DNA of 64,000 nucleotides from Bradyrhizobium niftali (GTDB lineage: Bacteria; Pseudomonadota; Alphaproteobacteria; Rhizobiales; Xanthobacteraceae): the NCBI RefSeq assembly GCF_004571025.1, contig NZ_SPQT01000010.1, positions 1 through 64,000 of the forward strand. The letters run 5' to 3'. The notes under the pieces were generated by a model. It did not search any database. It was not told the DNA's origin and saw nothing but the letters and a program-made list of their open reading frames with translations. A program made the translations under genes and the position numbers. Below, piece by piece: positions 26,331 through 35,346 of this stretch (positions are counted from its first letter, which is position 1; each line of letters opens with the position of its first letter).

Positions 26331-27716
26331 TCAGGTCAAAGGCTTGGGCAATTCCCCGAGATCCCAGAACAGCCCGGCCATCACCGTCAAGGCCTCTTCG
26401 GTCAATGGCAGCAGGATGTGCTCATTGGGCGCATGCTGGGAGCAACCGGGATAGGAGTGCGGGACCCAGATCGTCGGCAGGCCCAGGATCTCGGAAAATA
26501 CGTCGTTCGGCAGCGATCCGCCGAAGTTCGGCAGCACCGCCGGCGCCTTACCGGTCGTTTCTCGCACCGAATCCGCCGCCCATTTGATCCAGGGGCTGTC
26601 GAAATCGGTACGCGAGGCCGCAAAGCTCTGTGCGGCCCGCACCTCGACCATCGGGAAACCCTTCTCGACCAGATGCGCGCGGACGGCCTCGATCAGGCCG
26701 TCGATCTTGGTGCCGACGACAAAGCGCAGTTGCAGCACGGCATTGGCGTGACCGGGAATGGCGTTGGCCGGCTTCTCGATATTGCCCGAGGACATCGCCA
26801 GCACTTCGAGCGTGTTCCAGGCATAGAGCCGCTCGGCCGCTGACAATCCCTCCTCGCCCCAGTTCTCCGCCAGCGCCGGCTCGTCCTCGGTCGGGACGAC
26901 CTGCACATCGGCAAGATAGCTGCGGATCTGGTTGGTGAGCCGCGGCGGCTTCAGGGCATCGAGCTGGAGACGGCCACGGCCATCGACCAGCGTCGAGATC
27001 GCGTTGACCAGAATGGTCGCGGGATTGGCGAGCACGCCGCCCCAATTGCCGGAATGATGGCCGCCGTCGCGCAAATTCACGTCGAGATGGATGCGGATGC
27101 CGCCACGGCAGCCGAGGAAGAGTGTCGGGCGATCTGCCGACAGGCGCGGTCCGTCGGAGGCCATGAACAGATCGGCCTTGAGCGCATCGCGATTGAGATC
27201 GCAGACCTTGCCGAGATCGGGCGAGCCGATTTCTTCACCCATCTCGACGATGAATTTGGCGTTGAAGCCGAGCTTGCCGCCGCGGGCCTCGCGCACCGCG
27301 CGGAGCGCCGCCATGTTGATGCTGTGCTGGCCCTTGTTGTCGGCGGTGCCGCGGCCGTAGAGGCGCGTGCCCGCAACCGTCGTGCGCCAGGGATCGCGGC
27401 CATCGCGCCATTCGCCTTCCATGCCGTCGACGACGTCGCCATGGCCGTAAATCAGCACGGTCGGGGCGGACGCGCTCTCGTGATGCTCGGCGAACAGGAA
27501 CGGCGCCTTGCCGCTGGGGGATTCGACCATACGGCTTTGAAAATCGAGCGCAGCGAAGGCCGGCTGCATCTCCTGTTCCAGATAGGCACGCAACTCGGCG
27601 CCGCGCGACGGATTCTGGCTTTCGGTCTTGAAGGCGACGCGGCGGTCGAGTTCGGCGAGGAACGCGCCCGATTTGAAATCCTCACGGGCGCGGGCGATGG
27701 CGTCGGCTCTGGTCAT
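26331..27716 (-). CDS. M20 family metallopeptidase
   Basis: A 461-residue zinc-dependent exopeptidase of the M20 dipeptidase group. Metal-site motifs are YGHGDVVDG (His92, Asp94) and GRGTADNKGQ (Asp127), followed by the general-base region EMGEEIGSPD. M20 enzymes release amino acids from dipeptides or hydrolyse N-acyl or carbamoyl amino acids. It lies next to the glutamate-type ABC operon on the same strand, 112 bases upstream of it, so it may share amino acid salvage. It is divergent from a flavin monooxygenase gene. Length is normal. The substrate is unknown. Confidence 0.88.
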   Translation of the reverse strand: MTRADAIARAREDFKSGAFLAELDRRVAFKTESQNPSRGAELRAYLEQEMQPAFAALDFQSRMVESPSGKAPFLFAEHHESASAPTVLIYGHGDVVDGMEGEWRDGRDPWRTTVAGTRLYGRGTADNKGQHSINMAALRAVREARGGKLGFNAKFIVEMGEEIGSPDLGKVCDLNRDALKADLFMASDGPRLSADRPTLFLGCRGGIRIHLDVNLRDGGHHSGNWGGVLANPATILVNAISTLVDGRGRLQLDALKPPRLTNQIRSYLADVQVVPTEDEPALAENWGEEGLSAAERLYAWNTLEVLAMSSGNIEKPANAIPGHANAVLQLRFVVGTKIDGLIEAVRAHLVEKGFPMVEVRAAQSFAASRTDFDSPWIKWAADSVRETTGKAPAVLPNFGGSLPNDVFSEILGLPTIWVPHSYPGCSQHAPNEHILLPLTEEALTVMAGLFWDLGELPKPLT

Positions 27717-27792
27717 GATTTGCTTTTCGGACTTCGAGGAAGGACCCTACCCGAGACAGGACGGCCTTCGAAAGTGGCGGGGACTTGGATTG

Positions 27793-27823
27793 TTCTTGTA
27801 GTTCTCTTGTAATTCTCTTGGGA
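27793..27823 (+). repeat. short imperfect tandem repeat
   Basis: In the 261-base divergent region between the M20 peptidase and the monooxygenase, TTCTTGTAG, TTCTCTTGTAA and TTCTCTTGGGA occur head to tail with a period of about 11 bases, roughly one helical turn. It may be a regulator-binding array or a slippage product. Nothing else is recognisable in that region. Confidence 0.4.
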
Positions 27824-27977
27824 TTTCGTTCTTGCTCGCTTGAGATTGGCTCGCCAAGGGCAGCAGTGCTGCTGATTTTGGCCTTGCCAAGCGCAAGTTA
27901 TATGCAAGAACTTCGCCAAGTTGGGGCGCACGTCTATCATTCGAAGAGCGCTCAGTACAGAGCGCCGGGGGACCATC

Positions 27978-29357
27978 ATGGCCAAGCAGATCAGGCTCAA
28001 CGCCTTTGCGATGAATTGCGTCGCACACCAGTCGCCGGGCCTGTGGACCCATCCGCGCGACCGCACCGCCGAATATAACCGCCTGCCCTACTGGATCGAC
28101 CTTGCCAGGACGCTGGAGCGCGGCCGCTTCGACGGCTTGTTCCTGGCTGACGTGCTGGGCGTCTACGACGTCTATGGCAACAGCCCTGACGCAGCCTTGC
28201 GCAATGCAGCACAGGCGCCGTCGAACGAGCCGCTGCTCCTGCTCTCGGCGATGGCGGCGGTGACGCAAAATCTCGGTTTCGGCGTCACCAGCAATTTGTC
28301 CTTCGAGCCGCCCTACCCCTTCGCGCGACGGATGTCGACGCTCGATCATCTCACCGAGGGGCGGATCGGCTGGAACGTCGTCACCGGCTATCTCGACAGC
28401 GCCGCCCGCGGCGCCGGCAAGGACAAGCAGACCGGGCATGACGACCGCTACGACATCGCCGACGAATATATGGAGGTCGTCTACAAGCTCTGGGAAGGGA
28501 GCTGGGAGGACGATGCCGTGCTGCGCGATCGCAAGCGCGGTATCTTTACCGATCCCGCAAAGGTTCATCGCGTCAATCATGAGGGCGCGAACTACCGCAT
28601 CAACAACACCATTCACCTCAGCGAACCGTCGCCGCAGCGCACGCCCGTGCTGTACCAGGCCGGCACCTCGCCGCGGGGCCGCCAGTTCGCGGCGCGTCAC
28701 GCCGAATGCGTGTTCATGTCGGGACCGTCAGCCAAGGTGATCGCACCGCGCGTCTCCGCAATCCGGCAAGAGGCCGCCGCGCTGGGCCGCAATCCGGCCG
28801 AGATCCTGATGTTCTCGATGATGACGATCATCCTCGGCCGGACCGAAGCCGAGGCGAAGGAGAAATACGCCGACTACCGCCGCCATATCAGCCCCGAAGG
28901 CGCGCTGGCGCTGATGTCAGGATGGACCGGCGTCGACTTCTCCGGCTACGACCTCGACCAGCAGGTCCGCCACGTCCAGAACGATGCCGGCCGCAGCGCC
29001 ATGGACAACGTCACCCGCGCCGACCCCGATCGCGTCTGGACCGTGCGCGACGTCATCGAGCATGTCGGCATCGGCGGCGCCGGCCCCGTGGTGGTTGGAA
29101 CGCCCGAGATGGTCGCGGACAAGATCGAGCAATGGTTCGAGGCAACCGACGTCGACGGCCTCAACGTCGCCTTCGCGATCTCGCCCGGCGACTTCGAGGA
29201 CATCGCCGACATGCTGGTGCCGGAGCTGACGCGGCGCGGGCGGTACAAGCCGGAATACGCAAAAGGCACATTGCGGGAGAAGCTGTTCGGCGATGGCCGC
29301 GCGCGGCTCGGCGCGCCGCATCCGGCGGCAGGGTATCGGGTGGGGAAGACGGGGTAG
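27978..29357 (+). CDS. NtaA/DmoA-type flavin-dependent monooxygenase (second copy)
   Basis: A 459-residue luciferase-fold monooxygenase of the same subfamily as the protein at 6441-7808: FLADVLGVYDVYG, EGRIGWNVVTGYLDSAARG and YDIADEYMEVVYKLWEGSW are diagnostic of the nitrilotriacetate/dimethyl-sulfide/xenobiotic group. It needs reduced flavin from a separate reductase, which is not encoded nearby. ATG 27978 is chosen, with GGGGGAC upstream; further upstream codons are not protein-like. It is divergent from the M20 peptidase. The substrate (sulfonate, thioether or amine) cannot be read. Confidence 0.87.
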   Translation: MAKQIRLNAFAMNCVAHQSPGLWTHPRDRTAEYNRLPYWIDLARTLERGRFDGLFLADVLGVYDVYGNSPDAALRNAAQAPSNEPLLLLSAMAAVTQNLGFGVTSNLSFEPPYPFARRMSTLDHLTEGRIGWNVVTGYLDSAARGAGKDKQTGHDDRYDIADEYMEVVYKLWEGSWEDDAVLRDRKRGIFTDPAKVHRVNHEGANYRINNTIHLSEPSPQRTPVLYQAGTSPRGRQFAARHAECVFMSGPSAKVIAPRVSAIRQEAAALGRNPAEILMFSMMTIILGRTEAEAKEKYADYRRHISPEGALALMSGWTGVDFSGYDLDQQVRHVQNDAGRSAMDNVTRADPDRVWTVRDVIEHVGIGGAGPVVVGTPEMVADKIEQWFEATDVDGLNVAFAISPGDFEDIADMLVPELTRRGRYKPEYAKGTLREKLFGDGRARLGAPHPAAGYRVGKTG

Positions 29358-29366
29358 AAGCCTCAC

Positions 29367-29485
29367 ACTCTCTGTCATGCCCCGGCTTGACCGGGGCATC
29401 CAGTACGCCGCGGCGTCCCGACTCCATCACCGCCGTCTCTGGAATACTTGATCACCCGCCTTCGCGGGTGTTGACGACTGAGAGT
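29367..29485. repeat. intergenic inverted repeat, family B (second copy)
   Basis: A 119-base element between convergent genes whose outer arms are ACTCTCTGTCAT and, degenerate, TTGACGACTGAGAGT. It shares GGCATCCAGTACGCCGCGGC with the copy at 21848-21952, and contains the hairpins GCCCCGG-CTTGA-CCGGGGC and CACCCGC-CTTC-GCGGGTG. Confidence 0.75.
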
Positions 29486-29521
29486 GCGGCGAGCACCGAT
29501 CCTGCAGGGAGGCGCGACCCC

Positions 29522-31183
29522 CTACACCTTCCCGTCCACCATCACCTCGATCAGCTTCGTCCCGGGCCGGGCAAACGCCGACGACAGCGTCGCCTTCAGC
29601 TCACGAGGGTCGCTGATCTTGATCGCCTCGCAGCCCAGCGCCCTGGCGATGCCGGCGAAATCGACCGGCGGGTCGACGAAATCCATGCCGACATAATTGT
29701 CGTCGCCATGGAAGGCGAGCAGGCGCTGCTTGATGATGCGATAGCCGCCATTGTTGGCGATGACGACGTTGAGCGGCAGCTTGTGATGTGCCGCCGTCCA
29801 TAGCGACTGGATCGAATACATCGCGCTGCCGTCGCCGGAGAAGCACACCACGGGACGATCCGGATTGGCGATGCTGACGCCAACCGATGCCGGCAGGCCC
29901 CAGCCGATGCCGCCCGAGGCAAGGCCGTGATAGCCGAAGCGATCGCGGTGCGGACGCAGGTTCGTGATCTGGCGGCTGGAAGTGAGGCCTTCATCGACGA
30001 GAATGGCGTTCTCGGGCATGGCCTCAACCATGTGCAGCACCAGATAATCGGGATCGATCGGCGTGCGCCCCGCGCTCTTGCCGATCTGCTCGGCCAAAGC
30101 GGCGCGGCGCGCGCTCCAGTTCTTCGGCGCGAGCTCTGCGAGACGCTGCCTTGAGCGTTGCGCCAGTGCCGCGCCGCCGATCTCCTTCAGCACGGGAAGC
30201 AGCGCGCGCAGCGTTTCCTTGACGTCCGCCTTCAGCGCAATCTCCGCGCCAAAATTCTTGGCGATCTCCCAGTCGGCGAGGCCGACCTGCAGAATCGGCA
30301 ATCCGTCCGGCAGCGGGTCGACTTCGCTATAGACCGACATGCGCACGGGATCGCCACCGAGCGCGACCAGGAGATCGTAGGGCGCGAGCGTATCGCGTGC
30401 GACCTTCTGGACGCGCGCCAGCGTGCCGACGAAGCTCGGGCTTTCCGAGAGGAAGTGCGAGCCATAGGCGGTCGAGGATTGATAGGCGGCAGCGCCGAGC
30501 AGCTCGGCGAGCTCGGCCGCCTCCTTCAGCGCGTCGCTCTTGACCACCTCGTCCATGGTGACGATGACAGGACGTTCGGCCTTGAGCAGCCGCGCGGCAA
30601 AGGCCTTCAGCGCTTCGTCCGACGGCCTGGTGCGCGCGTCGATGCGTGTGGAGCGGCCAAGATCGATGCCGGCTTCGCTGTTGAGGATGTCGCCGGGCAG
30701 CGAGATGAACACCGGCCCGGTCGGCGGCGTCATCGCGACCTTGGCGGCGCGGCGCACGATGCGCGGCAGATCCTCCAGCCGCGTCACCTCGACCGCCCAT
30801 TTCACCAGCGGCTCGGCCATGCGCACCAGCGGGCCGTACAGCACCGGCTCCATCAGGCCGTGGCCCTGCTCCTGCTGGCCCGCGGTCAAAATCATCGGGG
30901 TGCCCGTGAACTGGGCGTTGTAGAGCGAGCCCATGGCGTTGCCGAGGCCGGGCGCGACATGGACGTTGCAGGCGACGAGCTTGCCGGAGGCGCGGCTGTA
31001 GCCATCGGCGATCGCGACCACCAGGCTCTCCTGCATCGCCATCACATAGCTGAGATCAGGATGGTCCTTCAGCGCATGCATGATCGGCAGTTCGGTGGTG
31101 CCGGGGTTGCCGAACAGATGGGTGATGCCCTCGTCCTTGAGCAGCGCGAGAAAGGCGGAGCGGCCGGTGATCTTGTTCTTCAT
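29522..31183 (-). CDS. ThDP-dependent enzyme, benzoylformate-decarboxylase-like
   Basis: A 553-residue member of the acetolactate synthase/pyruvate decarboxylase/benzoylformate decarboxylase superfamily. The catalytic glutamate is Glu52 in MAMQESLVVAIADG, and the ThDP motif GDGSAMYSIQ with NN about 25 residues later is intact. The lack of a regulatory subunit gene and the overall pattern favour a benzoylformate- or phenylpyruvate-type decarboxylase over acetolactate synthase. ATG 31183 is supported by GGAGGAAAC directly upstream; the frame is open further but not protein-like. A mandelate-racemase-like gene lies 28 kb away, so any pathway link is speculative. Confidence 0.82.
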   Translation of the reverse strand: MKNKITGRSAFLALLKDEGITHLFGNPGTTELPIMHALKDHPDLSYVMAMQESLVVAIADGYSRASGKLVACNVHVAPGLGNAMGSLYNAQFTGTPMILTAGQQEQGHGLMEPVLYGPLVRMAEPLVKWAVEVTRLEDLPRIVRRAAKVAMTPPTGPVFISLPGDILNSEAGIDLGRSTRIDARTRPSDEALKAFAARLLKAERPVIVTMDEVVKSDALKEAAELAELLGAAAYQSSTAYGSHFLSESPSFVGTLARVQKVARDTLAPYDLLVALGGDPVRMSVYSEVDPLPDGLPILQVGLADWEIAKNFGAEIALKADVKETLRALLPVLKEIGGAALAQRSRQRLAELAPKNWSARRAALAEQIGKSAGRTPIDPDYLVLHMVEAMPENAILVDEGLTSSRQITNLRPHRDRFGYHGLASGGIGWGLPASVGVSIANPDRPVVCFSGDGSAMYSIQSLWTAAHHKLPLNVVIANNGGYRIIKQRLLAFHGDDNYVGMDFVDPPVDFAGIARALGCEAIKISDPRELKATLSSAFARPGTKLIEVMVDGKV

Positions 31184-31333
31184 GTTTCCTCCAGAAGCGG
31201 GCGTTGCCGCAAGGACGGAGGCATGATGGCCGAACTTGGCCGAGGCACGCAAGGAAGCGCCGTCATGGCAGACTTGCGTCGGCGCGCGCAAGCTGGGAAC
31301 ATGCTCGGGCGTAAACCTGCACGGGGAGACGCG

Positions 31334-31765
31334 ATGGCCTATGACGAGAACACCGCGGCGCGGGTGCGCAAATTACTGGCCGGTCAGCGAGACGTCGCGG
31401 AAAAGAAGATGATGGGCGGCCTCTGCTTCATGGTGAACAACACCATGTGCTGCACGGTCAGCGGGCGCGGCGGCATGCTGATCCGCGTCGGCCCGGAAGC
31501 GCATGCACGCATGCTGCAGGAGCCGCACACCAGCCCGATGGAAATGCGCGGGCGCATCATGACCGGCTTCGTGCGCGTCGCGCCGGACGGCTATCAGAGC
31601 GATACCGAGCTGAAAAACTGGGTCAAGCGCGGGCTCGACTTCGTGGCGGCGAATACGGCGGGACGCAAAGCGGCGCCGCGGAAGGCTGTTTCGGCGAAGA
31701 CTGAGGTCGCCGCCAAGGCTAAAGCACCTCCTCGCGGCCAAGCTCGAAAGGGTCTTCGCCGCTAG
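31334..31765 (+). CDS. TfoX N-terminal domain protein
   Basis: A 143-residue protein with a TfoX-N fold: VRKLLAGQRDVAEKKMMGGLCFMVNNTMCC, then GGMLIRVGPE, and FVRVAPDGYQSD, followed by a basic, Ala/Lys-rich tail from about residue 115. TfoX-N proteins in alphaproteobacteria are mostly stand-alone and of unknown function; the link to competence known from gamma-proteobacterial TfoX should not be assumed. ATG 31334 has GGGGAGACGCG upstream. Its last 47 bases overlap the 3' end of the convergent GFA gene. Confidence 0.82.
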   Translation: MAYDENTAARVRKLLAGQRDVAEKKMMGGLCFMVNNTMCCTVSGRGGMLIRVGPEAHARMLQEPHTSPMEMRGRIMTGFVRVAPDGYQSDTELKNWVKRGLDFVAANTAGRKAAPRKAVSAKTEVAAKAKAPPRGQARKGLRR

Positions 31766-32225
31766 CGCGCTTCTTCTTTTTCGAGCGCTGCCACACCACA
31801 CCGGGAAAGCCCTTCAGCGGCACCAGCGGCTCGCCGGTATAGGCCCACTCCTGGAGCTCTTCGATGGCGATGTGATAGAGCGGCTGGCGGCCGGTGCGCT
31901 CCTTGAACAGGGCGCGCGGGATGTTGACCATGTGCGGGCCCCGCGGGCGCTCGTAGGCGATCGGCGTGCCGCAATGCGAGCAGAAGCTGCGCGCAGTCTT
32001 CGTTGCCTTGTCCTCGTAGCGCGTGAGCGCAGCCTTGCCGGAGGTGATGCGAAAGCGCTTCTTCCAGCTGCCGACATAGGTCGCGTAAGCCGCGCCATGG
32101 GCGCGGCGGCTACCCGTGGAATGATCATGCCAGGCCCAGCGCGCGGGAACGTCGATCTCGAAGGTGACCTTGCCGCAGAGGCATTGGCCAGTGGCGATAC
32201 CTGCGGCGGCTGCGGCTTTGGCCAT
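31719..32225 (-). CDS. GFA (glutathione-dependent formaldehyde-activating) family protein
   Basis: A 168-residue GFA/CENP-V-fold protein with the expected zinc-binding cysteines, CLCGKVTFE near residue 15 and CSHCGTPIAYE near 83. Members include glutathione-dependent formaldehyde-activating enzyme, but most are uncharacterised thiol-chemistry proteins. The ATG at 32225 (MAKAAAAAG) is used; the frame continues upstream only by reading through the inverted repeat at 32241-32319, so the longer version is artificial. The C-terminus is basic and overlaps the convergent TfoX-N gene by 47 bases. Confidence 0.82.
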   Translation of the reverse strand: MAKAAAAAGIATGQCLCGKVTFEIDVPARWAWHDHSTGSRRAHGAAYATYVGSWKKRFRITSGKAALTRYEDKATKTARSFCSHCGTPIAYERPRGPHMVNIPRALFKERTGRQPLYHIAIEELQEWAYTGEPLVPLKGFPGVVWQRSKKKKRASGEDPFELGREEVL

Positions 32226-32240
32226 GGTAGGTCCCTCCGT

Positions 32241-32319
32241 CGTCATTGCGAGCGTAGCAAAGCAATCCAGACACCTCTGCGGAAAGATTCTGGATTGCTT
32301 CGCTACGCTCGCAATGACG
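32241..32319. repeat. 31-base-arm inverted repeat, family D
   Basis: Arms at 32241-32271 and 32289-32319 pair at 30 of 31 positions, beginning CGTCATTGCGAGCG and ending CGCTCGCAATGACG, separated by 17 bases. It sits 15 bases upstream of the GFA start codon. This is the classic form of an interspersed palindromic element; transcription through it would give a very stable hairpin. Confidence 0.85.
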
Positions 32320-32356
32320 GAAATTGTGTTGACGGTCGCGCGACAAATCAAGCTCG

Positions 32357-32393
32357 TCATTCCGCGGCGATGCGAAGCATCGAGCCCGGAATG
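32357..32393. repeat. inverted repeat, family C (short copy)
   Basis: TCATTCCG and CGGAATGA bound a 37-base palindrome with the inner stem GATGC-GAA-GCATC, next to the family D element and just after the stop of the old-yellow-enzyme gene. It probably serves as that gene's terminator. Confidence 0.65.
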
Positions 32394-32407
32394 AGGGAAG
32401 AGAACGC

Positions 32408-33535
32408 CTACGCCGGCGTCAGTTCGTCATACGCCGGATAGTCCGTATACCCCTTCTCCTCGCCGCCGTAGAACGTCGCACGGTTATACGGCGTGATCGG
32501 ATAGTCGTGCGCGAGGCGTCGCGGCAGATCGGGGTTGGAGATGAAGATGCGGCCGAAGGCGATGATGTCGGCATGGCCGTCGGCGATTGCCGCATTCGCG
32601 GTCTCGCCGGTAAAGCCGCCGGCCGTCATCAGTACGCCGCTGTAGAACGGACGGAACAGCACCATCGCCGAGGGCACGTTCTCCCAGTGGACGTCGGCGC
32701 GGCCGGCGCCGCTGGAGCGCGGCTCGATGAGGTGCAGATAAGCGAGACCGAGCTTGTCGAGCGCCTTCACGACATGGGTGTAGAGCGGCATCGGATCGGG
32801 CTCGCCGGAATCGTTGGCGATGCCGTGCGGCGACAGCCGCACGGCGACGCGGTTCGCGCCCCAGACGTCGATCGCGGCCTGCGTGACCTCGAGCAGAAGC
32901 CGCGCGCGGTTCTCGATCGACCCGCCATATTGATCGGTGCGCTGGTTGCTGCGCGATTGCAGGAACTGCTCGAGCAGATAGCCGTTGGCGCCGTGAATCT
33001 CGACGCCGTCGAAGCCGGCGGCAAGCGCGTTCTTCGCGCCCTGCCTGAAGGCCTCGACGATGCCCTTGACCTCGTCGGTCTCCAGCGCGCGCGGCGTCTC
33101 ATAGTCGGAAATCTTGCCGTCGGCGGTCATCGCCTTCATGCCTTCGGCCTTGATCGCGATGGCCGAAGCCGAGACCGGAAGCTCACCGCCATGGAAGGAC
33201 GAATGCGAGACGCGGCCGACATGCCAGAGCTGGAGGAAGATGACGCCGCCCTTGGCATGCACGGCATCCGTCACCTTGCGCCAGCCGGCGATCTGTGCCT
33301 CCGAATAGATGCCCGGCGTCGCCGGGTTGCCGCGGCCGTGCGAGAGCACGGGCGAAGCTTCGGCGATCAGTAGGCCGCCCTCCGTTGCGCGCTGGCCGTA
33401 ATATTCGGCGTTGAGCGGCCGTGGCGAAAAGCTCTCGCGCTCGGCGCGCATGCGCGTCAGCGGTGCCATCGCGACGCGATGCGCGAGCTTGTACGGACCG
33501 ACCTGCAACGGTTTGAACAACGCCGGAAATTTCAT
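32408..33535 (-). CDS. alkene reductase, old yellow enzyme family
   Basis: A 375-residue FMN-dependent TIM-barrel reductase of the old yellow enzyme family, related to N-ethylmaleimide/xenobiotic reductases, which use NAD(P)H to reduce activated C=C bonds or nitro groups. Visible signatures are HRVAMAPLTRMRA at the N-terminus, QLWHVGRVSH, the DGVEIHGANGYLLEQFLQ active-site strand, NQRTDQYGGSIENRAR, and a C-terminal DIIAFGRIFISNPDLP. It precedes neighbouring genes on the same strand but is set off by repeats. It is likely a detoxification enzyme. Confidence 0.92.
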   Translation of the reverse strand: MKFPALFKPLQVGPYKLAHRVAMAPLTRMRAERESFSPRPLNAEYYGQRATEGGLLIAEASPVLSHGRGNPATPGIYSEAQIAGWRKVTDAVHAKGGVIFLQLWHVGRVSHSSFHGGELPVSASAIAIKAEGMKAMTADGKISDYETPRALETDEVKGIVEAFRQGAKNALAAGFDGVEIHGANGYLLEQFLQSRSNQRTDQYGGSIENRARLLLEVTQAAIDVWGANRVAVRLSPHGIANDSGEPDPMPLYTHVVKALDKLGLAYLHLIEPRSSGAGRADVHWENVPSAMVLFRPFYSGVLMTAGGFTGETANAAIADGHADIIAFGRIFISNPDLPRRLAHDYPITPYNRATFYGGEEKGYTDYPAYDELTPA

Positions 33536-33622
33536 GCTGGCCCCAAAGTGGCTATGGAAGGATGCGGATCATATAGCGAGGGGCGGTCACCGGAAAAGGT
33601 GCCGCCCCCGCAAAAGTAGATA

Positions 33623-33651
33623 TTCCCTCCCGCGGAACGCGTGGGAGGGAA
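33623..33651 (-). terminator. terminator after the aldehyde dehydrogenase gene
   Basis: TTCCCTCCC (33623-33631) and GGGAGGGAA (33643-33651) form a 9-base stem extended by GCG/CGC, six bases past the dehydrogenase stop. On the minus strand it is followed by TATCTACTTTT, consistent with a factor-independent terminator. Confidence 0.65.
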
Positions 33652-33657
33652 CAGACC

Positions 33658-35154
33658 TTACGCCGTCTTGATCCAGACGGCCTTCACGTTGAGATACTCC
33701 TCGACGTGCTGCTTGCCGGACTCGCGGCCGTAACCGCTCATCTTGTAGCCGCCGAAGGGCACGGCCGGGTCCATCGCCTGGTAGCAGTTCACCCACACCG
33801 AGCCGGCGCGCAGGCTCTTCGCAACCGCATGCGCCTTGCTGACGTCGCGCGTCCAAAGGCCCGAGCCGAGGCCGAACGTGGTGTTGTTGGCGCGCTTGAC
33901 CAGCTCGTCCATGTCCTTGAACGCGATGGCGGAGATGACGGGGCCAAAAATCTCCTCCTGCGCGATGCGCATATTGTCCTGCACGCCCGCGAACACGGTC
34001 GGAGAGACGAAGAAGCCCTTCGACAGCGCACCCTCGGTGACGCGGCCGCCGCCGGCGAGCGCGCGCGCGCCTTCCTTCTGGCCGATGTCGAGATAGCCGG
34101 TGACGCGCTCGAGCTGCTGCTCGGAGACGAGCGGGCCGATCTGCACATTGGGATCGAGGCCGTTGCCGACTTGCAGCCTCTTGCCGAACTCGGCGACACG
34201 GCCGACGAACTCCTCGTAGATCGACTGCTCGACGAACAGGCGCGTGCCGGCGCTGCAGATCTGGCCGGAGTTGGCAAACACCGCCATCGCGGCGCCGGGC
34301 ACGGCGGCATCGAGATCGGCATCCGCGAACACGATGTCCGGCGACTTGCCGCCGAGCTCGAGCGAGACGCGCTTGAGGTTGCCGGCCGAGGCGCGGATGA
34401 TCGACTGTCCCGTGACATGCGAGCCGGTGAAGGCGACCTTGTCGACGTCGTGGTGCGAGGCGAGCGCAGCGCCCGCGGTCTCGCCATAGCCGGGCACGAC
34501 GTTGACGACGCCGGGTGGAATGCCCGCCTCCATCGCAAGCTCTGCGATGCGCAACGAGGTCAGCGGCGCCTCCTCGGCGGGCTTGAGCACCACGGTGCAG
34601 CCGGTCGCGATCGCGGGGCCGATCTTCCAGATCGTCGCAGTCAGCGGGCCGTTCCAGGGGATGATGGCGCCGACGACGCCGATCGGCTCCTTCAGCGTGT
34701 AGGAGAAGATTTCGCCCGGAAGCGAGTTCTCGATGGTCTCGCCATGGATCGCGGTGGTCTGCCCGGCGTAATAGCGCAGCATGCCGACGGCGCGCAGCCG
34801 ATAGGCACGGGTGCGGCTGAGCGGCGCGCCCATGTCGAGCGTGTCGAGCTGCGACAATTCGTCGAAATTCTTCTCGACGAGGTCGGCAAGCTTCAGGAGC
34901 AGGTTCTGCCGCTCGAACGGCTTGACCTTGCTCCAGGGTCCTTCGAAGGCGCGGCGAGCGGCGGCGACCGCACGGTCGATGTCTTCCTTGTCGCCCTCGG
35001 CGACGGTTGCGAGCAGTTCGCCGGTCGCGGGATTGTGGGTCTCGAAGCGCTTGCCGGAGGCGGCATCGACCCACTTCCCGTCGATCAGCATCTGCTTGTA
35101 GGACCCATTGGCGAACGGGTGGCGCGTGATCGGAATAGCCTGCGACACAGCCAT
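33658..35154 (-). CDS. NAD(P)-dependent aldehyde dehydrogenase
   Basis: A 498-residue aldehyde dehydrogenase. Catalytic residues are intact: Asn168 (PWNGP), Glu266 (LELGGKSP) and nucleophile Cys300 (GQICSAGTR). The sequence falls in the broad group of phenylacetaldehyde/retinal/betaine-aldehyde-like enzymes; the natural substrate is unknown. ATG 35154 is chosen with AGGGAG upstream; an open frame runs further upstream but is not protein-like. It is divergent from an SDR gene at 35347, with which it might share a pathway. Confidence 0.92.
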   Translation of the reverse strand: MAVSQAIPITRHPFANGSYKQMLIDGKWVDAASGKRFETHNPATGELLATVAEGDKEDIDRAVAAARRAFEGPWSKVKPFERQNLLLKLADLVEKNFDELSQLDTLDMGAPLSRTRAYRLRAVGMLRYYAGQTTAIHGETIENSLPGEIFSYTLKEPIGVVGAIIPWNGPLTATIWKIGPAIATGCTVVLKPAEEAPLTSLRIAELAMEAGIPPGVVNVVPGYGETAGAALASHHDVDKVAFTGSHVTGQSIIRASAGNLKRVSLELGGKSPDIVFADADLDAAVPGAAMAVFANSGQICSAGTRLFVEQSIYEEFVGRVAEFGKRLQVGNGLDPNVQIGPLVSEQQLERVTGYLDIGQKEGARALAGGGRVTEGALSKGFFVSPTVFAGVQDNMRIAQEEIFGPVISAIAFKDMDELVKRANNTTFGLGSGLWTRDVSKAHAVAKSLRAGSVWVNCYQAMDPAVPFGGYKMSGYGRESGKQHVEEYLNVKAVWIKTA

Positions 35155-35346
35155 GGCTGCACTCCCTGTCAGGTGATTGATTGGGTTCGATCTGGGCGGG
35201 ATCGTTAGGTCAGGGAGAATACAGCGGTGCCGGAAAGGCGTAAAGGCGGCGTGGAACGAAGACCTCCCATGCCGACTTGTGCAGGGTCGCGCGAACGCCA
35301 TGTTATAGCTCGACCGAACTCGACGCCCCTCCCCGGAGAATGAGCC

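Noticed and set aside
31184..31291. N-terminal extension of the ThDP enzyme
   Set aside because: It is not protein-like, and GGAGG lies directly before the internal ATG at 31183.
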